Source: Garcia nutans (lineage: Eukaryota > Streptophyta > Magnoliopsida > Malpighiales > Euphorbiaceae). From it: a DNA stretch of 64,000 nucleotides. The first letter of the stretch is position 1. Each line of letters starts with the position of its first letter. Below the pieces are notes generated by a model, which searched no databases, was not told the origin of the DNA, and was given only the letters and a program-made list of their open reading frames with translations. Positions 21,807 through 35,217 of the stretch are shown here, in pieces. The stretch covers positions 7,502,001-7,566,000 of the forward strand of contig CANTUV010000014.1 in NCBI GenBank assembly GCA_947685225.1. The letters are read 5' to 3'. Made by a program: the position numbers and the translations under genes.

Positions 21807-23560
21807 TTATTGTTTATGTATATACTTGTGGTTGTGTTCATGCCTTGTGTACATGTATATATAATTTGCTCTTGAAATCTTAGTTCTAGAGTCTAGTAAG
21901 CCTAGTCTAGTCTCTTTAGGATTTTTTGGCTTGGTATGTGTATTTATATTCTTTACAACTTCAACACTAGATGTTTGAGTTGTAGATGTTTTAACAAATG
22001 TTGGTGCATTAGATGTATTAGTAAAAGAGCCATTGAACCCTAAGTCATACTTGGAGGAAGGTGACCTTTGGACACTAATCAATGTATCCAATGCTTCCTT
22101 ACCTTTGTGAAACTTTGAAATAGAATTCTTTAGTTCATTTATTTCTTCTTTCAAAGTGTTATTTTCCTTGATTACCTTTTCTAAGCTATGTGAATTTCTA
22201 GACATTTTATCAATGCATTTCAACAATTGTTCGTTTGAGGTTTTTAACTCTAAAGTAGAATTTTTTAAAGAAATTAAATCTTTTTCTAGCTTATAGTATT
22301 TTTCTTTATAGGACTTTATCTTAAAAAATTTTTTTTGGACTCTTAAGTTTATATGCTCAACTAGCTCACTATCATTTAAAGCATCATCAACATTATTACT
22401 ATATGTATTCAAGTTTAAGGATTGAGTACCTACCTCATTGGTGTGATCATCATCATCTCCAATAGTCATAAGAAATAGATTTGCAATTCCTTGCTCTTCC
22501 TCCTCTTCTTCTTCACTTGAAGAGGCATCATCCCATATGGCTATGAGATATTTCTTCTTCTCCTTGTCCCATTTCTTTTTGTTCTTAATTTTGAAGTAAT
22601 CCATTTTGATATGACCCATCTTGCCACATTTGTAACATTTTATTTCATTTTTCTTCTCCTTATCTTTGAAAGAGAATTTAGAGGGATTACCTTTTGCTTG
22701 CAATCTCCTTTTCCTTTTCCATTCACTTACTCTCCTAGATACCATGGTCATTTCTTCATTATCATCACTATCTCATTCACTTGAGCTCTTAGCTTTTTTG
22801 GTGACTTTGAGAGCTATGACTTTCTTCTTGTCCTTCTCACCCTTATCATCTTCTTTCTCGGTATGCAATTCAAAGGTGAGGAACTAGCCAAATAGCTCAT
22901 CGGTTCTTAGTGTGCTAAGATCACGAGCTTCTTTAATTGAAGAGACTTTTGATTAAAAGTTCTTATTGGCTCTTAGTGCTCTCGATATTTTACTATTGAC
23001 ATCACATTGATCATATATTTTTCCATATTTCTTCAAGTCATTGACAATGGCAAGTAACTGATTTACCATTTCGGTGACATTTTCTTTTGGCTTCATCTTG
23101 AAGAGTTCATACTCATGTATAAGCATTTGGGTTTTGGTGAACCTCACTTGGATAGTGCCCTCATGATAATTCTCAAGAGTTTTTCAAATATTGTGTGCAT
23201 AAGTAAGATGTTGGATTCTGCTAAAAAAAAGTAAGATGTTGGATTCTTCCAACTTCTTCTCTATATAAGGAATTCACCAAGATGAATGCTGCTCTAATGT
23301 TCTTGTAGTGAGCCTTTTCTTGAGCATCGGTCCATTTGTCTCTAGGAAGAGGCACTTAAACACCATCAACCTCATGAGTAGGAGGTTTTCATGCATTTTG
23401 CACATATTTCTAAAGCTTAATTCCCTTACTATCAAGAAATAAATACATTTTGTATTTCCAACAATAATAATTTGTTCCATCGAAGTAGGGTCTTAGATAG
23501 GAATTGGTATTTTCATGAGATTGAGAAATGGAGGTGGATGAAGAAGTGATTGCCATTATG
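21807..23560 (-). pseudogene. Copia gag polyprotein, broken
   Basis: Read from 23560 leftward: YFDGTNYYCWKYKM near the N-terminus (frame-shifted by small indels), a UBN2-like part with MRFTKTQMLIHEYELFKMKP and MVNQLLAIVNDLKKYGK (23147-22953), then RKRRLQAKGNP and the CCHC knuckle CYKCGKMGHIKMDYF (about 22642), where the final Cys is replaced by Tyr. An acidic DDASSSEEEEEEEQ block (about 22530) and a coiled-coil-prone Lys/Glu/Asn region follow. The last 314 codons (22751-21807) are open. Gag forms the virus-like particle of the retrotransposon. Confidence 0.8.
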
Positions 23561-23606
23561 GATCAAATTTTATAATTAAGCTTCTTGAAATTTACTATGA
23601 TATCAA

Positions 23607-24737
23607 TTGTTGTCCCAATATGACAACCAAGAGGGGATGAATTGGTTATTTTAAAGAAATGGTGGTAAATTAAATTTTAAAATCAAATAAACTAAGAAAG
23701 GAGTAGAGTAGAGAAGAATGAACACAAGGAGTTTATAGTGGTTAGATTACCTCAATCTTACATCCACTTCTTAATAACTTGTTAAGGTTCCATTAATCTT
23801 GAGTTTTTACAAGCTTAACTCTAACTTGGTATTTTCACAAGCTCACACTAAAATTTTACAAGGTTTGAGTCTTTTCTTTATAATCCAACAAGAGTTTTTT
23901 CAGGCTCACTCTAAAATCTAAGTGTTTCAAAACTCACACTCAAACTTACAATGGTATTTTAGTGCTCACACCCAACACTTAAAAAATACAAGTAGAAATT
24001 TTGATGCAAACAAATGAAAGTTGTTAATCTTAGCAGTTACAATCACAGTCTTACAGAAAAATGAAGTTTTTTTATGGTATTTATAGCCTTCAAGTCTTCA
24101 ACTAGCCGTTTGGGGTGGGAGCCAACATGTTTGATTCTTGTCTTCCACTTTAATCACTTTTCAAACAAGTTCATAGTCAGACCAACTTTGGTCCGGTTGG
24201 CTCGGGCTAGGCATGGTCTGACTAAGCTCGGTCTGGTCATGTTTTCCATTTTTTTTTACAAAAGTTCTTTAACGACTAGCACACGTGGTATTCAATAATT
24301 GAGTGGATAAGTAACGCCTACAATTTTCAAACCTCATTCCATGAGTATGGTTCGGACAAGTTCGGTCCAATCAGTCTCATTCTAGTATGTTGAGATTTTG
24401 GAAGTATTAGCGACTGTCAACTCCATTGGTACTTTATTGAATTTTTAGCTCTAGCTTGGTCTGGTCAGACTGCATCAGGTTCGGTCGAACCAAACACGGT
24501 ATGCTGAAATTTTTGGAATAACAGTGACCGTGAGTTATACTGGATATTCTGAGGATTTAGCTTGGGCTCGGTATGATCGAACTTCTTGGAGGTTCGGTCT
24601 GGCTATATACTCCGTTCACAATGTGGAAGTGACATTGATCGTCAACTCTAATAGATATTTTGGCTTGAGCTCGGTCCGCTCACCCAGTGCTCGATTATGG
24701 CAACTAAGGCTCGGTTTGGTCATACCATACTTCAGTC
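23607..24737 (-). repeat. Putative copia 5' LTR
   Basis: Begins TGTTGTCCCAATATGACAAC at 23607, directly beyond a decayed primer-site-like GATATCA; tRNA-Met-type sites are usual in copia elements. On the minus strand GGCTATAAATACC (24076-24088) is a good TATA box. 24300-24730 consists of about four degenerate ~130-bp units rich in CTCGGTCTGGTC. The right edge is set where similarity to the next element's LTR begins; no CA end or target duplication was confirmed. Confidence 0.55.
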
Positions 24738-26273
24738 CGGTTATTATAATCAAAAGTAATTATGTGAAATTTATGTTTAATAAAATAAATAAATATATAT
24801 ATATATTATTAAATATATTTTTACTATCATTGTGATTATAATAAGTTAATATTTTTGGAGAATTAAAATAAATAAATTATTAATTATAATTAAAGTATCA
24901 TTATAAAATTATTCTCTTAGAATTTTTCAATATTAATTTAGTATATAATTTGAATATTAAGTGGATATCTTGTAAATAAATTAAATAAGTATTATTAAAA
25001 GTTAATAGAATAAAATTATTAGCAACATTAATATTATAATAAATATTATTAAATTATAAGAACAATTGAATTAAATTAATGTGATATTCTAATACTTAGC
25101 ATTTTTGGACATTCAAATTATGACAAGTTGATGTAAGCTATATGAGACAATTAGATAAATAAGTAAATTGTAGTAATTAAAAAAATAACTGACTTACACT
25201 AAAATATAATTTAAAACTTCATTAGAAATTAAGAATAGTTTTTATGTGCATTCTCATATCATAATAGTTTGTCAATTTTATGATATTCTTTAGTTAATAA
25301 TTTTTTTTATCACTCTAGGAATGGATTCAACAGTTGAGATAAATCATAGGGATGATACAGCTGAATTTATAAATTTAGCTTTTGGCCAAGGTGAGTAGAA
25401 AAATATGTAACATTATATTTTCTAAAGTATTATCTATATATGATTTTTAAAGCATAATTTACTAAACTCATAATGAAGTTTTATTTTTAAATGATAATAT
25501 TTTCTTATTAAGCGAGAACAAATAATTGTAGTTTGATTTTAATATATGTGATTGATTAATTATATTGTGCTGTATAAATAAGTCTTATACACTCCTATTA
25601 TAATCCAGCGATATCGCTCTTTGATGGCGGATGTTTATATAAATTAAATATATTATAATTTATCCTTAGCCGGGGTAATTGCTTTGCATATGTGTATTGA
25701 AGTTATTTCTCTTTGGGCTTGTGAGATAAGTCATCATGTGCCCTTAGATTAAAGTTAGATCAAATACGTTTATATTTGAGTGTATATAAAATATGCATGA
25801 ATTGAATTATTTTGAATTTTTCTGAGAACTGAGAAATATTTGAAAGCTATAGTTAAGATTTTAAGAATTAATTATCTAACTGATTATTGATTAAATATAT
25901 ATTAAGTATTATTAAACCTTGTTTGTTCTCCTTTGTTACATATTTACCTATTCACTGAGTAATTGGACTCACCCAATTTTTATTATTATTTTCAGATATT
26001 TTGAAGATCAACTTGGTAGACTTCAATAGTGTATAGACTCTTTAATTTAAAATTCTTCTGCATATAAAAAAGGTTGGGCCAATAGACTAGTATTTTCAGT
26101 TTGATTTTAGTTTAGAAATTATTTAAATTTTTGTGAATTATCTTTAATGTTGTAGATGATGAGATAAATATTTTAAATGATTATATACTTATGAGATATG
26201 AATTAAATAAGTTATGTTTTGAGATTATTGCAAAATAAGTTTCATCCTAGTTTTGAAGAGTTGGGGTGTGACA
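24738..26273 (+). repeat. 5' LTR remnant, last ~1.5 kb
   Basis: Aligns with 31660-33202: shared landmarks include CACTATCATTGTGATTATAATA near the start, TAGCCGGGGTAATT (25667, 32597) and the end GTGTGACA (26273) versus ATGTGACA (33202). The first ~2.9 kb of the LTR is missing here. Confidence 0.8.
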
Positions 26274-26278
26274 TTTAA

Positions 26279-26288
26279 TGGTATCAGA
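26279..26288 (+). promoter_or_regulatory. Primer-binding site, tRNA-Met type
   Basis: TGGTATCAGA, the complement of the initiator tRNA-Met 3' end, five bases after the LTR end at 26273. It would prime minus-strand cDNA synthesis. Confidence 0.75.
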
Positions 26289-28075
26289 ATATATGTTATA
26301 GATTCTGTAGACTTTCACTTTTTTCAGATATGAATAAGTAATAATTTTAGTCATAATTGTCTTATAAGATAATATCACTAAGAGTATAAGGTGGTAGAGA
26401 CTGTGGTAATAATTATGACCTAGAATAATCTGAATCAATAAATTAGATGATTGATCGGCCTCATAGGGTATTCATTCATTTACAGCATATGCATTTGTAT
26501 ATATGTGGATAAAAAGTTAATGTCCTTAATTTTTAAAAAAATCAGAGATTATAATTATCTTTAGTTTATAATAATACATATAATGAAGAAGTGACAAGGC
26601 AAAGCTAAGCATCGATACATATAAAATGAGAATATTTTTCGTGTGAGATTAGTCAAATATAATAAATAAATAAATAAATAAATAATAAGAGAAAAGAGAA
26701 GAAGAAATACATATATATATATATATGAATGTACAATTTGTATACTTAAAATATATCTAAGCAAATGATTTGTTTACTATAGATGAACTAGAAAATAATC
26801 TTTTTAAACTTTAAATATAAGTTATAAAATTTAAATGGATATGTAGAATTAATTAAGCTAAATCTAGATGACAAGTTTGAAATTAAAGTTAATATAAAAA
26901 AAATTAGATAAATATGGGTAGAAAGAGGTCAAGACATATATCTAGAGTTGTAATCGAGTCGAGCCGAGCTTTGAAAAGCTCAAGCTCCGCTTGTTATAAA
27001 TTAGTCGAGTTCAAACTCGAACTCAAACTCGAATTGAGCCCGAGCCGGGTCCGAGCTTATTTCGAGTCAACTCATATATCATGTATCTCTAGCGTGAACT
27101 CGAGCTTAATTTAAATAAGTTTAACTAACTCAATAAATTTATTTCAATTTTTAATTTTTATTCATCTTTTTTATATTTTTATAAAATATATACTAAAATT
27201 AATGTTTTTATAAAAAATAAATAGTATGATTATATATTAACAAAAATAAAATATTATATTACTATAATATTATATTTTACTATAAATTACTAATCTATTT
27301 TATATTATATATTATTTAATTTATTTATCATATATACTATATATTAATAAATTATATAAATTAAATTAGTGAAAAATTAATATATTCACATACTTAGTTT
27401 AATAAATATAAATAAAATTATATATATTTTTAATTAAATACAGTAAATCAGCTAGCTGACAAGCTTAACTCGCGAGCTTTTTACATGAGCCAGTTCACGA
27501 GCTAACGAGCTGAGTATTTCTTAGGTTGAGCTTTGCTCATTTAACAAATGATCAGTTTGAGCTCGAGCCTGAATGAGCTTTTACTGAGCCGAGACCCAAG
27601 CCAAGCTCAAGTAGCTTGGCTCATTTACGGCCCTACTAATGTCATTTCTTTTACAGATATTTTATTCATACATATATGGTAGGAATGTGATGGGTGAGGG
27701 GTATATGAGGTTTGACTTGGTTATTCATGATATAAGATGGAAAGGATTATAGGTTATTAACTTATAATGTTTAAGAAAAGTTAAAATATATTTTTGAGGA
27801 TATTCTTATAATAGAGTTGATAAATATTACATATTGAAATTTTAAGTTGAACCATGGTATGTATGCATAAATTTTGATGGCTAAAACTATTTTTAATAGG
27901 ATTAATTGAAATTTTATAGACTTAATATTTTCTAGTATAAAAATAATTTTCTATATGCAAATCAATTTCAGTTGACAAGGTTTTATTGAGATAGTTAGAA
28001 ATTAAATAATTGTTAAAAGAGTAATATGAGAAAATCAATAATTTATGAGAAATATAAGATGGGAATATTTTTGGG

Positions 28076-28106
<31 letters not shown>

Positions 28107-28771
28107 GAGGAACGGATTAAAAATTTGGATATATATATATATATAAGAATTGTTTATAGACTAAGAATGAAATTATATCTATTGATGAAATATTTAAGAT
28201 TTACCAGGGTGACATCTAAAATGGTGAAGTTAAATAAAGTTAAAACAACTAAGTAAATCTATGTTAATTATGGTGGTACATCTATATTAGTTATGGTGGA
28301 TTAATGAAGATTAAGTAGCCAAAGGAAAGATGAATTATTTAATGAGATGAACTACAAATTTTCTTAGAGACATGATGGATTAAGAAAATTTTGACATGAG
28401 TTGATTATTAAGTTGAAAAAAAAATATAAAAGCAAAGAGTATATAGTTAACTATGTAGTTAAATTGTAAAGTTAGATGTTAAAGACTTTAATAGAAATAG
28501 CGAAATAAGAGCAAAACTATATATATATATATATATATAATGGTTTAGATTTCTTAATGAATACTTAAGAAATAATAATATATTTTGAGTTGTTCCTTGA
28601 ATTGATTCAGTAATTTAAGAAATAAGACAAATGGACTAAGGATAGATATTAAATTATATTGAAAAATATTTTAAAGAGAAAATAATATATATACTTATTA
28701 AGTATCCTCATTGGTTTTTATTTGCAAACTAGTGAAAATTTGATGATGAATTTTCTTTAAAGGAAGAAGAA
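26289..28771. other. Interior of the large-LTR element, non-coding
   Basis: No gag or pol motif in any frame. It contains microsatellites (AT repeats near 28090, 28130, 28510; AAAT repeats near 26660), the hAT-like insertion at 26943-27635 and the polypurine tract at its right end. Confidence 0.6.
26943..27635. mobile_element. hAT-like non-autonomous element, 693 bp
   Basis: Ends TAGAGTTGTAATCGAG and CTCATTTACGGCCCTA are imperfect inverted repeats, continuing into GAGCCGAGC/GCTTGGCTC-rich subterminal blocks (26960-27115 and 27470-27620). Flanks CATATATC and CTAATGTC match at 5 of 8 positions. TAGGG-type ends with GAGC repeats are common in plant hAT MITEs. The interior is AT-rich and non-coding. 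Confidence 0.6.
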
Positions 28772-31700
28772 TGTAATATCCGGTATTTTTCTAAAACAAT
28801 AATTATAAATGTATATATATAAATAATAAAAATAAATAATAAAATAATATGATATGTGCAACAAACTAATAAAAAATGTGTGTTTATTACAATATGATTT
28901 ATAAAATAAATAGAGTAGGTAATGGGTTATTTAAGTTCAAAAAATAAAATAAAAGGGGTGTTTAGGTTTGAACCTGAGTTAGGAAGAAAGAATAGCAAGT
29001 ATTTACCATTAGGCTAGTTAGCATGTACCTATTTATATAATATATTAAATAGTATTTAAATTATTAATTGAGTTGAATTTATTGCTTATAATAATAATAA
29101 TTTATAATCAAATAAATAAGTAATCAAGATAATTAAATAAAAATAAAATAATAATATTAAAAGTAATCAATAACAAAAATTTATATATAATAATTAAAGT
29201 GTTAGTTGGTACATCTCATTGAAATGTGATTTAAATGATTTGAATATTATTAATTGGTAGGTGAAATTATTTAGTTAAATAGATAATAAAATAAATAGTT
29301 ATATAAAAAAATAAAGTTTATTACCTAATCCACTAAATATATATGAAATTATTAAAAATATATATAATTAAAGTTAATAATTAAAGTTGGTGTATTATTT
29401 GTGGTGATAAGAGAGAAGATAATTATTGGTTGGTAAATTATTTGAGAAATTAATAAACTCATTATGCACTTGAATTATTAGTCGGTGTGTATTTATTAGA
29501 ATAAAATAATAACAATAATTATAAACAGCAAGCTAAATAATAATAATAAATAACAATAATTATAATAATAATAATAACAATTAGCTAAATTCCATATTTA
29601 GAAGAAAATAATATTTGGCTAAATTATATTTTAATTTAAATATATAAAAAAATGATAATTGACAATATAATTGAAGTTGTTAAAAAAAATTATTATGATA
29701 GAATAGTAAATATATGTTTTAAGAATATTTTAAGAATTTTTTTTAAATAAAAAAAAGATGATGGAGTTTCCACTTAAAACTAGATAGTGGCGGACCATCA
29801 CATTTGAAAAAAAATGAACAATAATTAACGTAAAATTTGAGAGTTGATTTAAATGAAAGGGTATGGAACACATGAGATATGCAATTTAAGCTTATGGAAT
29901 TCAGTGGAGAAGTTGATTAAATTAAGAAATCTGATGTTAAAATACTTGCAAGCTTTCCACGTGTTGAGTTATGATAATAAAATGATAGAAAGTTTACAAG
30001 TGCTCAATGACAAAGTAAGTACCGAATTGATTGTTAGGAGAGGAAGTGAGCCAGAAATTTCTTCCCTAAACGTGAGAAGAAGAAAGGAAATTAAAATATA
30101 AACATCTCAGCTCTTGGCTCTTTTTTTGATTGAGTAAAACACAAACCGAAATTTTATATGGTAACTTGGTGTGTTGGGAAAGAAGAAAGCAATCTGAGTT
30201 GAAGCCTAAATCGAGTAAAAGAAGATGAGGAGAAAGGTAAGAATCTGAAATTTTATGTAGTTTAAATCATTTTCTTCAATCATCTTCATCATCTAATCTG
30301 CTTAGAAACTAGAGTGAAAAGAAATCAGTTTACATCTTGACTTCCATGAGTTTTGCTGAAAATTAGAAAAAGAATAGCTTAAAGTGAATTAAGACAGTAA
30401 TTTTGATAAATAATATGCTCAAACTTCAATTTAGAAGCTATGCAAGTATGTAATATAAGTTCAAACGAAGAAACTAATCAGCAAAATTTAATTTGAAATT
30501 CTTGAATTAGATAAGTAGAAGATTCTGATTGTTTGAAAGCTAAAGAAGAATCTAAATTTTTGGCTTAGAAATACATGGTTTAAATGAATGGGAATTAGTA
30601 AAAAGAGTAGCTAGAGAAAGGGTTCTGATTACTGTGTTATTATTATTGTAAGGTTTATAGTAGAAGGCAAACTTATGATTGTATTGATTGTATCTGCAAA
30701 TTACAGAGAAGGAGCCAATATTTTTTTACTACGTATAACAGAATTTGTTATAGAAAGATAATACACAACTAAAGATAATTACAAGAGATAATTACCAGTG
30801 TGAATATTAATCAAGTAACCATGTGATAAAGAAAGCTAACTGAAAGTTGGTTTGCGTGGGGAGTGGAGCAGTATATGTCCTAACAATTATTATTGAGAAA
30901 TGAGTTTATGAATTAAAGTATTTATTTATTTAAATTAACTAATAGTAATTATTATTAATATTATCATCAAAATTAATAAAGGTTAGGATTATTATTATAA
31001 ATAATAAATTGAAATAAAGGTAATTGAAAAAAAATATATTGATTAACTTAGTAATAATTATTTCTATTATATAATTATTTTTAATAATTAATGTAAGAAT
31101 TAATAATTAAATAATTGAGTTAATAATTAGTTATTATTTGTTAAATAAATATATTGAATATTTGATTACTAAATGATTTAAATTAAATTGTTAAAATATT
31201 ATGTTTAAAGTTTATAAAACTAATTACTTAAAAAAAATTATTAATAAAATAAGAATAATCAAATTATCATTGTTATTAGTATTATTATTATTTAATTATT
31301 AATACTATATTGACTATTATTATTATTATTATTGAATTATAGTAATTATTAAAATATATTTTTAAGCAGTAGTTAATTATTAAGATTGTTATCATTATCG
31401 TAATTTAAGCATTATTATTATTATTAAGTTTATTATTAAATTTATTATAATTATTATTATTATTAGTAAATTTTAATTTTAGTATCAATACTATTATTAT
31501 TATTATTATTATAAAATTTTAATATGGCAAAATAAAAAAATTAAAGTAAATAATATTATTCTATTTGAATGACATTTTAGTAACAAGTTTAATTGTCTAA
31601 AGGAACTATTTAAGTAAATAGATATATATATATATATATATATTATATTTAAATAATTCTTATAACAAAAATAATTATGTAAAATTTATGTTTAATAAAA

Positions 31701-33202
31701 TAAAAAAATAAATATATATTATTAAATATATTTTCACTATCATTGTGATTATAATAAGTTAATATTTTTAAAAAATTAAAATAAATAAATTATTAATTAT
31801 AATTAAAAAATTCATTATAATTATAAAATTATTATAAAATTATTCTCTTAGAATTGTTCAACATTAATTTGGTATATAATTTGAATATTAAGTGGATATC
31901 TTGTAAATAAATTAAATAAGTATTATTAAAAGTTAATAGAATAAAATTATTTGTAACATTAATATTAATATTATTATTATTAAATTATAAGAACAATTAA
32001 ATTAAATTAATGTGATATTTTAATACTTAGTATTTTTGGACATCCAAATTATAATAAGTTATGGAAGCTATATGAAACAATTGGATAAATTAGTAAATTG
32101 TGGTAATTAGAAAAATGACTGAATTATGCTAAAATATAATTTAAAACTTCATTAGAAATGAGGAATAATTTTTATGTGCATTCTTGTATCTTAATAGTTT
32201 GACAATTTTAGAATATTATTTAGTTAATAATTATTTTTATCACTCTAGGAGTAGATTCAAATATTAAAATAAATTATAGAGGTGATACAGTTGGATTTAC
32301 AAATTTAGCTTTTAGCCAAGGTGAGTGAGTAAACGTATGACATTATATTTTTTAAAGAATTATCTATATATGATTTTTAAAATAGAATTTACTAAACTTA
32401 TAATGAAGTTTTATTTTTAAATAATATTATTTTCTTATTGAGCGAGAATAAATAATGGTAGTTTGATTTTAATATACGTGACTGATTAATTATATTGTGT
32501 TGTATAAATAATCCGTATACACTCTTATTATAATCCTGCGAGATCACATATTGATGACGGGTGTTTATATAAATTAAATATATTATAATTTACCCTTAGC
32601 CGGGGTAATTACTCTGCACATGTGTATTGAAATTATTTCTTCTTGAGCTTGCAAGATAAGTCATCATGCACCCTTGGAATAAAGTTGGATCAGTAGAAAT
32701 TATATTTGAGTATATTTAAAAGATGCATGAATTGAATTATTTCTGATTTTTCTTAGAACAGAGAAATATTTGAAAGTTATGGTTAAGATTTCAAGAATTA
32801 ATTATCCAGCTGATTATTGATTAAATATATATTACGTATTATTAAATATTTTATTCTCACTTGTTACATATTTGTCTATTCACTAAGTAGTTGGACTCAT
32901 CCAATTATTGTTATTTTCATATATTTTTGAAGATCAACTTTGTAGACTTCAATAGAGCATAGACTCTTTAATTTGTAATTCTTCTACGTATAGAAGATGT
33001 TGGGCCAACAGACTAGTATTTTCAGTTTTATTTTAGTTTGAAAATTATTTAAAATTTTGTGGATTATCTTTAATGATGTAGATAATGAGATAAATATTTT
33101 AAATGATCATATACTTGTGAGAGATATGAATTAAATAAGTTATGTTTTGAGATTTATAGCAAGATAAGTTTCACCCTAGCTTTGGAGAGTTAGAATGTGA
33201 CA
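28772..33202 (+). repeat. 3' LTR, about 4.4 kb
   Basis: Starts TGTAATATCCGG directly after the polypurine tract and ends ATGTGACA. A TATA-like AAAATATAAACATC lies at about 30090, followed by a leader-like CTCAGCTCTTGGCTC. Long ATT/TTA microsatellite stretches fill 31270-31510. The small ORF at 29853-30101 lies upstream of the TATA box and looks fortuitous. LTRs of this size occur in some plant gypsy lineages; I cannot fix the lineage without pol. Confidence 0.65.
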
Positions 33203-33588
33203 ATGTTACTTGGTACAAATATTAGTCCTATTCAATTTGATTACTTAAGATCAAAATAGAGGTCAATAGTTTGGCTAACATCTGCATAATCAGGTTGGAA
33301 ATGGCCATAGAATTAAAGGTTAAGAGTGTAGAGGTGTATGGAGATTCTACCCTTATTGTATCTCAAGCATTGGGAAAAAGAAAAATAAGGGAAGAGCTCT
33401 TGGTTCCTTACCATCGACGCTTGGAAATCTTAGCACATCTATTCGAGGAGGTTTCATTTTGTTACCTGCCACGAACAAGGAATCAATTTACTGATGCTTT
33501 GGCTACCTTAGCTTCTATGACCCAAATGGGAAAAGAAATGACAATTTGCCCCATTATTAAGCACATTGTGCTATGGTTCAGGCAATAG
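33203..33588 (+). pseudogene. RNase H fragment of the Tat-like element
   Basis: CIIRLEMAIELKVKSVEVYGDSTLIVSQALGK, then YHRRLEILAHLFEEVSFCYLPRTRNQFTDALATLASM. This is the second RNase H found in Tat-type Ty3/gypsy elements, with the VYGDS and NQ.ADALA.LA motifs (here FTDALATLA). It removes RNA from the RNA/DNA hybrid. The frame runs into the LTR of the inserted element at 33202, and everything upstream (reverse transcriptase, protease, gag) is lost. Confidence 0.85.
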
Positions 33589-33639
33589 ACAAAAAGCCAT
33601 GGTTGTGGGACATCTTCAATTTTATTCAAAAAAGAAAAT

Positions 33640-34810
33640 ACCCAAATCAAGCCTCAAAAATAAACTAAAGAACTCTAAGACAATTAGCAAGCCAGTACAT
33701 CTTGAATCACGATGTACTGTATAAAAGGTCCTAGAATAAAATTTACCTCCTATGTGTAGATGAGTCTAAAGCATGACAGATAATGGAATGGGTTCACGGG
33801 GATGAACAAGGCCCTCACATGAATGGAGTTACTTTGGCTTAAAAAATCACCAATTTGGGTTATTATTAGCTTATCGTGAGAGATGATTGCTCGAGCTTTG
33901 TCAGAAAATGCCATAATTGTCATATATATGCTAAGCTTCGGAGGCAACCACCAGTCCCTTTGCATCCTTGGCCATTTGCAACATGGGAAATTGATGTGAT
34001 AAGGAAGATCACCCTAAAGTCCTCTGATGGACATGAATACATATTGGTAGCCATAGACTATTTTACCAAATGGGTAGAAGCAGCTTCTTATTCTATCCTC
34101 AATACCAAAAAGGTGGCCCAATTCATTCATGCTAACATCATTTGTTAGTATGGGGTGCCATTTGAAGTAATTTCAGATAATGGGTCGCATTTTCAAAAGG
34201 AAGTGGTCCAGTTAATGGCGAAGTATAATATACAACACCATAGGTCCTCTCCCTATAGACCTCAAACTAATAGAATCGTTGAGGTAGCAAACAAAAGTAG
34301 AAAAAATATACTATAAAAGATGATGCAAAGTTACAAGAGTTGGCATGAACATCTACCTTTCACTCCTTGGGGTTATAAGACTTCAGTCAGAACACCAACT
34401 AGGGCAACTTCTTATTCTCTGGCATTCGAGATAGAAGCAGTCCTTCGAATATAAGAAGAGGCTCGATCAGCCTGAATACTCTGTGAAAGCCAAATAAATG
34501 AGGTTGAATAGACCAGGGTCTATCATGATCAACTAATGGCTATCGATGAGAAAAGAATGGATGCTTTGTATAGGATACAGGGCTATCAACAAAATATAGC
34601 AAGGCATTATGATAAAACAAAGATCGAGGATTGCAAGAGGGGCAATTGTCCTAATACATGACCTTAGATGGAAATTCAAGCCTAATTGGGCAGGACTGTA
34701 CTTACTCAAAAAGATCTTTTCAGGAGGAGCAGCAATACTTTCAGACCTAGATGGCATTGAATTCTCAAGTCAATGTAATATGGATCAGCTCAAGAGTTAT
34801 TTTGCCTAAA
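33640..34810 (+). pseudogene. Integrase of the Tat-like element
   Basis: In order: MEWVHGDEQGPHMNG (zinc-binding H..H part), FVRKCHNCHIYAK (C..C part), WPFATWEIDVI with the first catalytic Asp, EYILVAIDYFTKWVEAASY, then after a stop YGVPFEVISDNGSHFQKE with the second Asp, SSPYRPQTNRIVEVANK with the Glu, the helical LALIEEKR-like region (MAIDEKRMDALYRIQGYQQ) and the C-terminal DLRWKFKPNWAG, FSGGAAILSDLDG and MDQLKSYF. All three DDE residues are still visible, but several stops and frame changes make it inactive. Integrase inserts the cDNA and makes the short target duplication. Confidence 0.85.
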
Positions 34811-35217
34811 CTCCTTTAATTCATTTGTAATAGAACTATGTGGATCTGATTCTAAAAAAAAAGGAAAGGAGGGGCTCGGAGAGTTGAAAACCCAAAAAGG
34901 AGATTCAAGCAAAAATTATAGCAATGAAAATAAAGAGATACAATGGAAGCCCTTTTTGAGTTTAGTCCAAATACTCATATGGCATCCATCCCATGCAATG
35001 TGTAAAAAAATAATAAAAAAATAAAAGTCAAACTAGGAGATGTTTTATTCCATAATACTCATAAATGATTTCCATTGTAAACATAAAATTTTTTGTCCAA
35101 AAATTAAAGACCAAGCTAAAACTTGGTATCTTTGTAAACAGTCTACCAAAAAAGTCCTACAATCTAGGTAGTCTTATCAGTAGTCTCTGTCTCTAGCTCG
35201 TTAATCAAAGCCAGTCG
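34811..35217 (+). other. Tat-like element, untranslated region after pol
   Basis: Contains GAGTTGAAAACCCAAAAAGG and other A-rich sequence typical of the region after Tat integrase. No ORF. Confidence 0.5.

Larger units (their letters stand above)
20603..24737 (-). mobile_element. Truncated Ty1/copia retrotransposon, minus strand
   Basis: From right to left: a putative 5' LTR (23607-24737), a gag start near 23557 (MAITSSSTSISQ), gag with CCHC zinc knuckle, and the protease and gag-pre-integrase region broken off at 20603. Integrase, reverse transcriptase and the 3' LTR are missing. It fills the place of the 5' half of the Tat-like element's interior. The family is one in which the gag product has a UBN2-type domain and an acidic linker. 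Confidence 0.75.
24738..33202 (+). mobile_element. Large-LTR gypsy-type retrotransposon without recognisable pol
   Basis: A truncated 5' LTR (24738-26273) and a full 3' LTR (28772-33202) share about 1.5 kb of direct repeat. A tRNA-Met-type primer site TGGTATCAGA lies at 26279 and a polypurine tract AAAGGAAGAAGAA at 28759-28771. The 2.5-kb interior has no gag or pol and includes a 693-bp hAT-like insertion, so the element was non-autonomous or has lost its genes. It lies next to the Tat-like RNase H at 33203, so it was inserted in that element; the left flank was later lost. Confidence 0.7.

Noticed and set aside
29853..30101. 82-codon ORF in the large 3' LTR
   Set aside because: Upstream of the LTR TATA box, no family recognised, absent from the truncated 5' LTR so cannot be compared.
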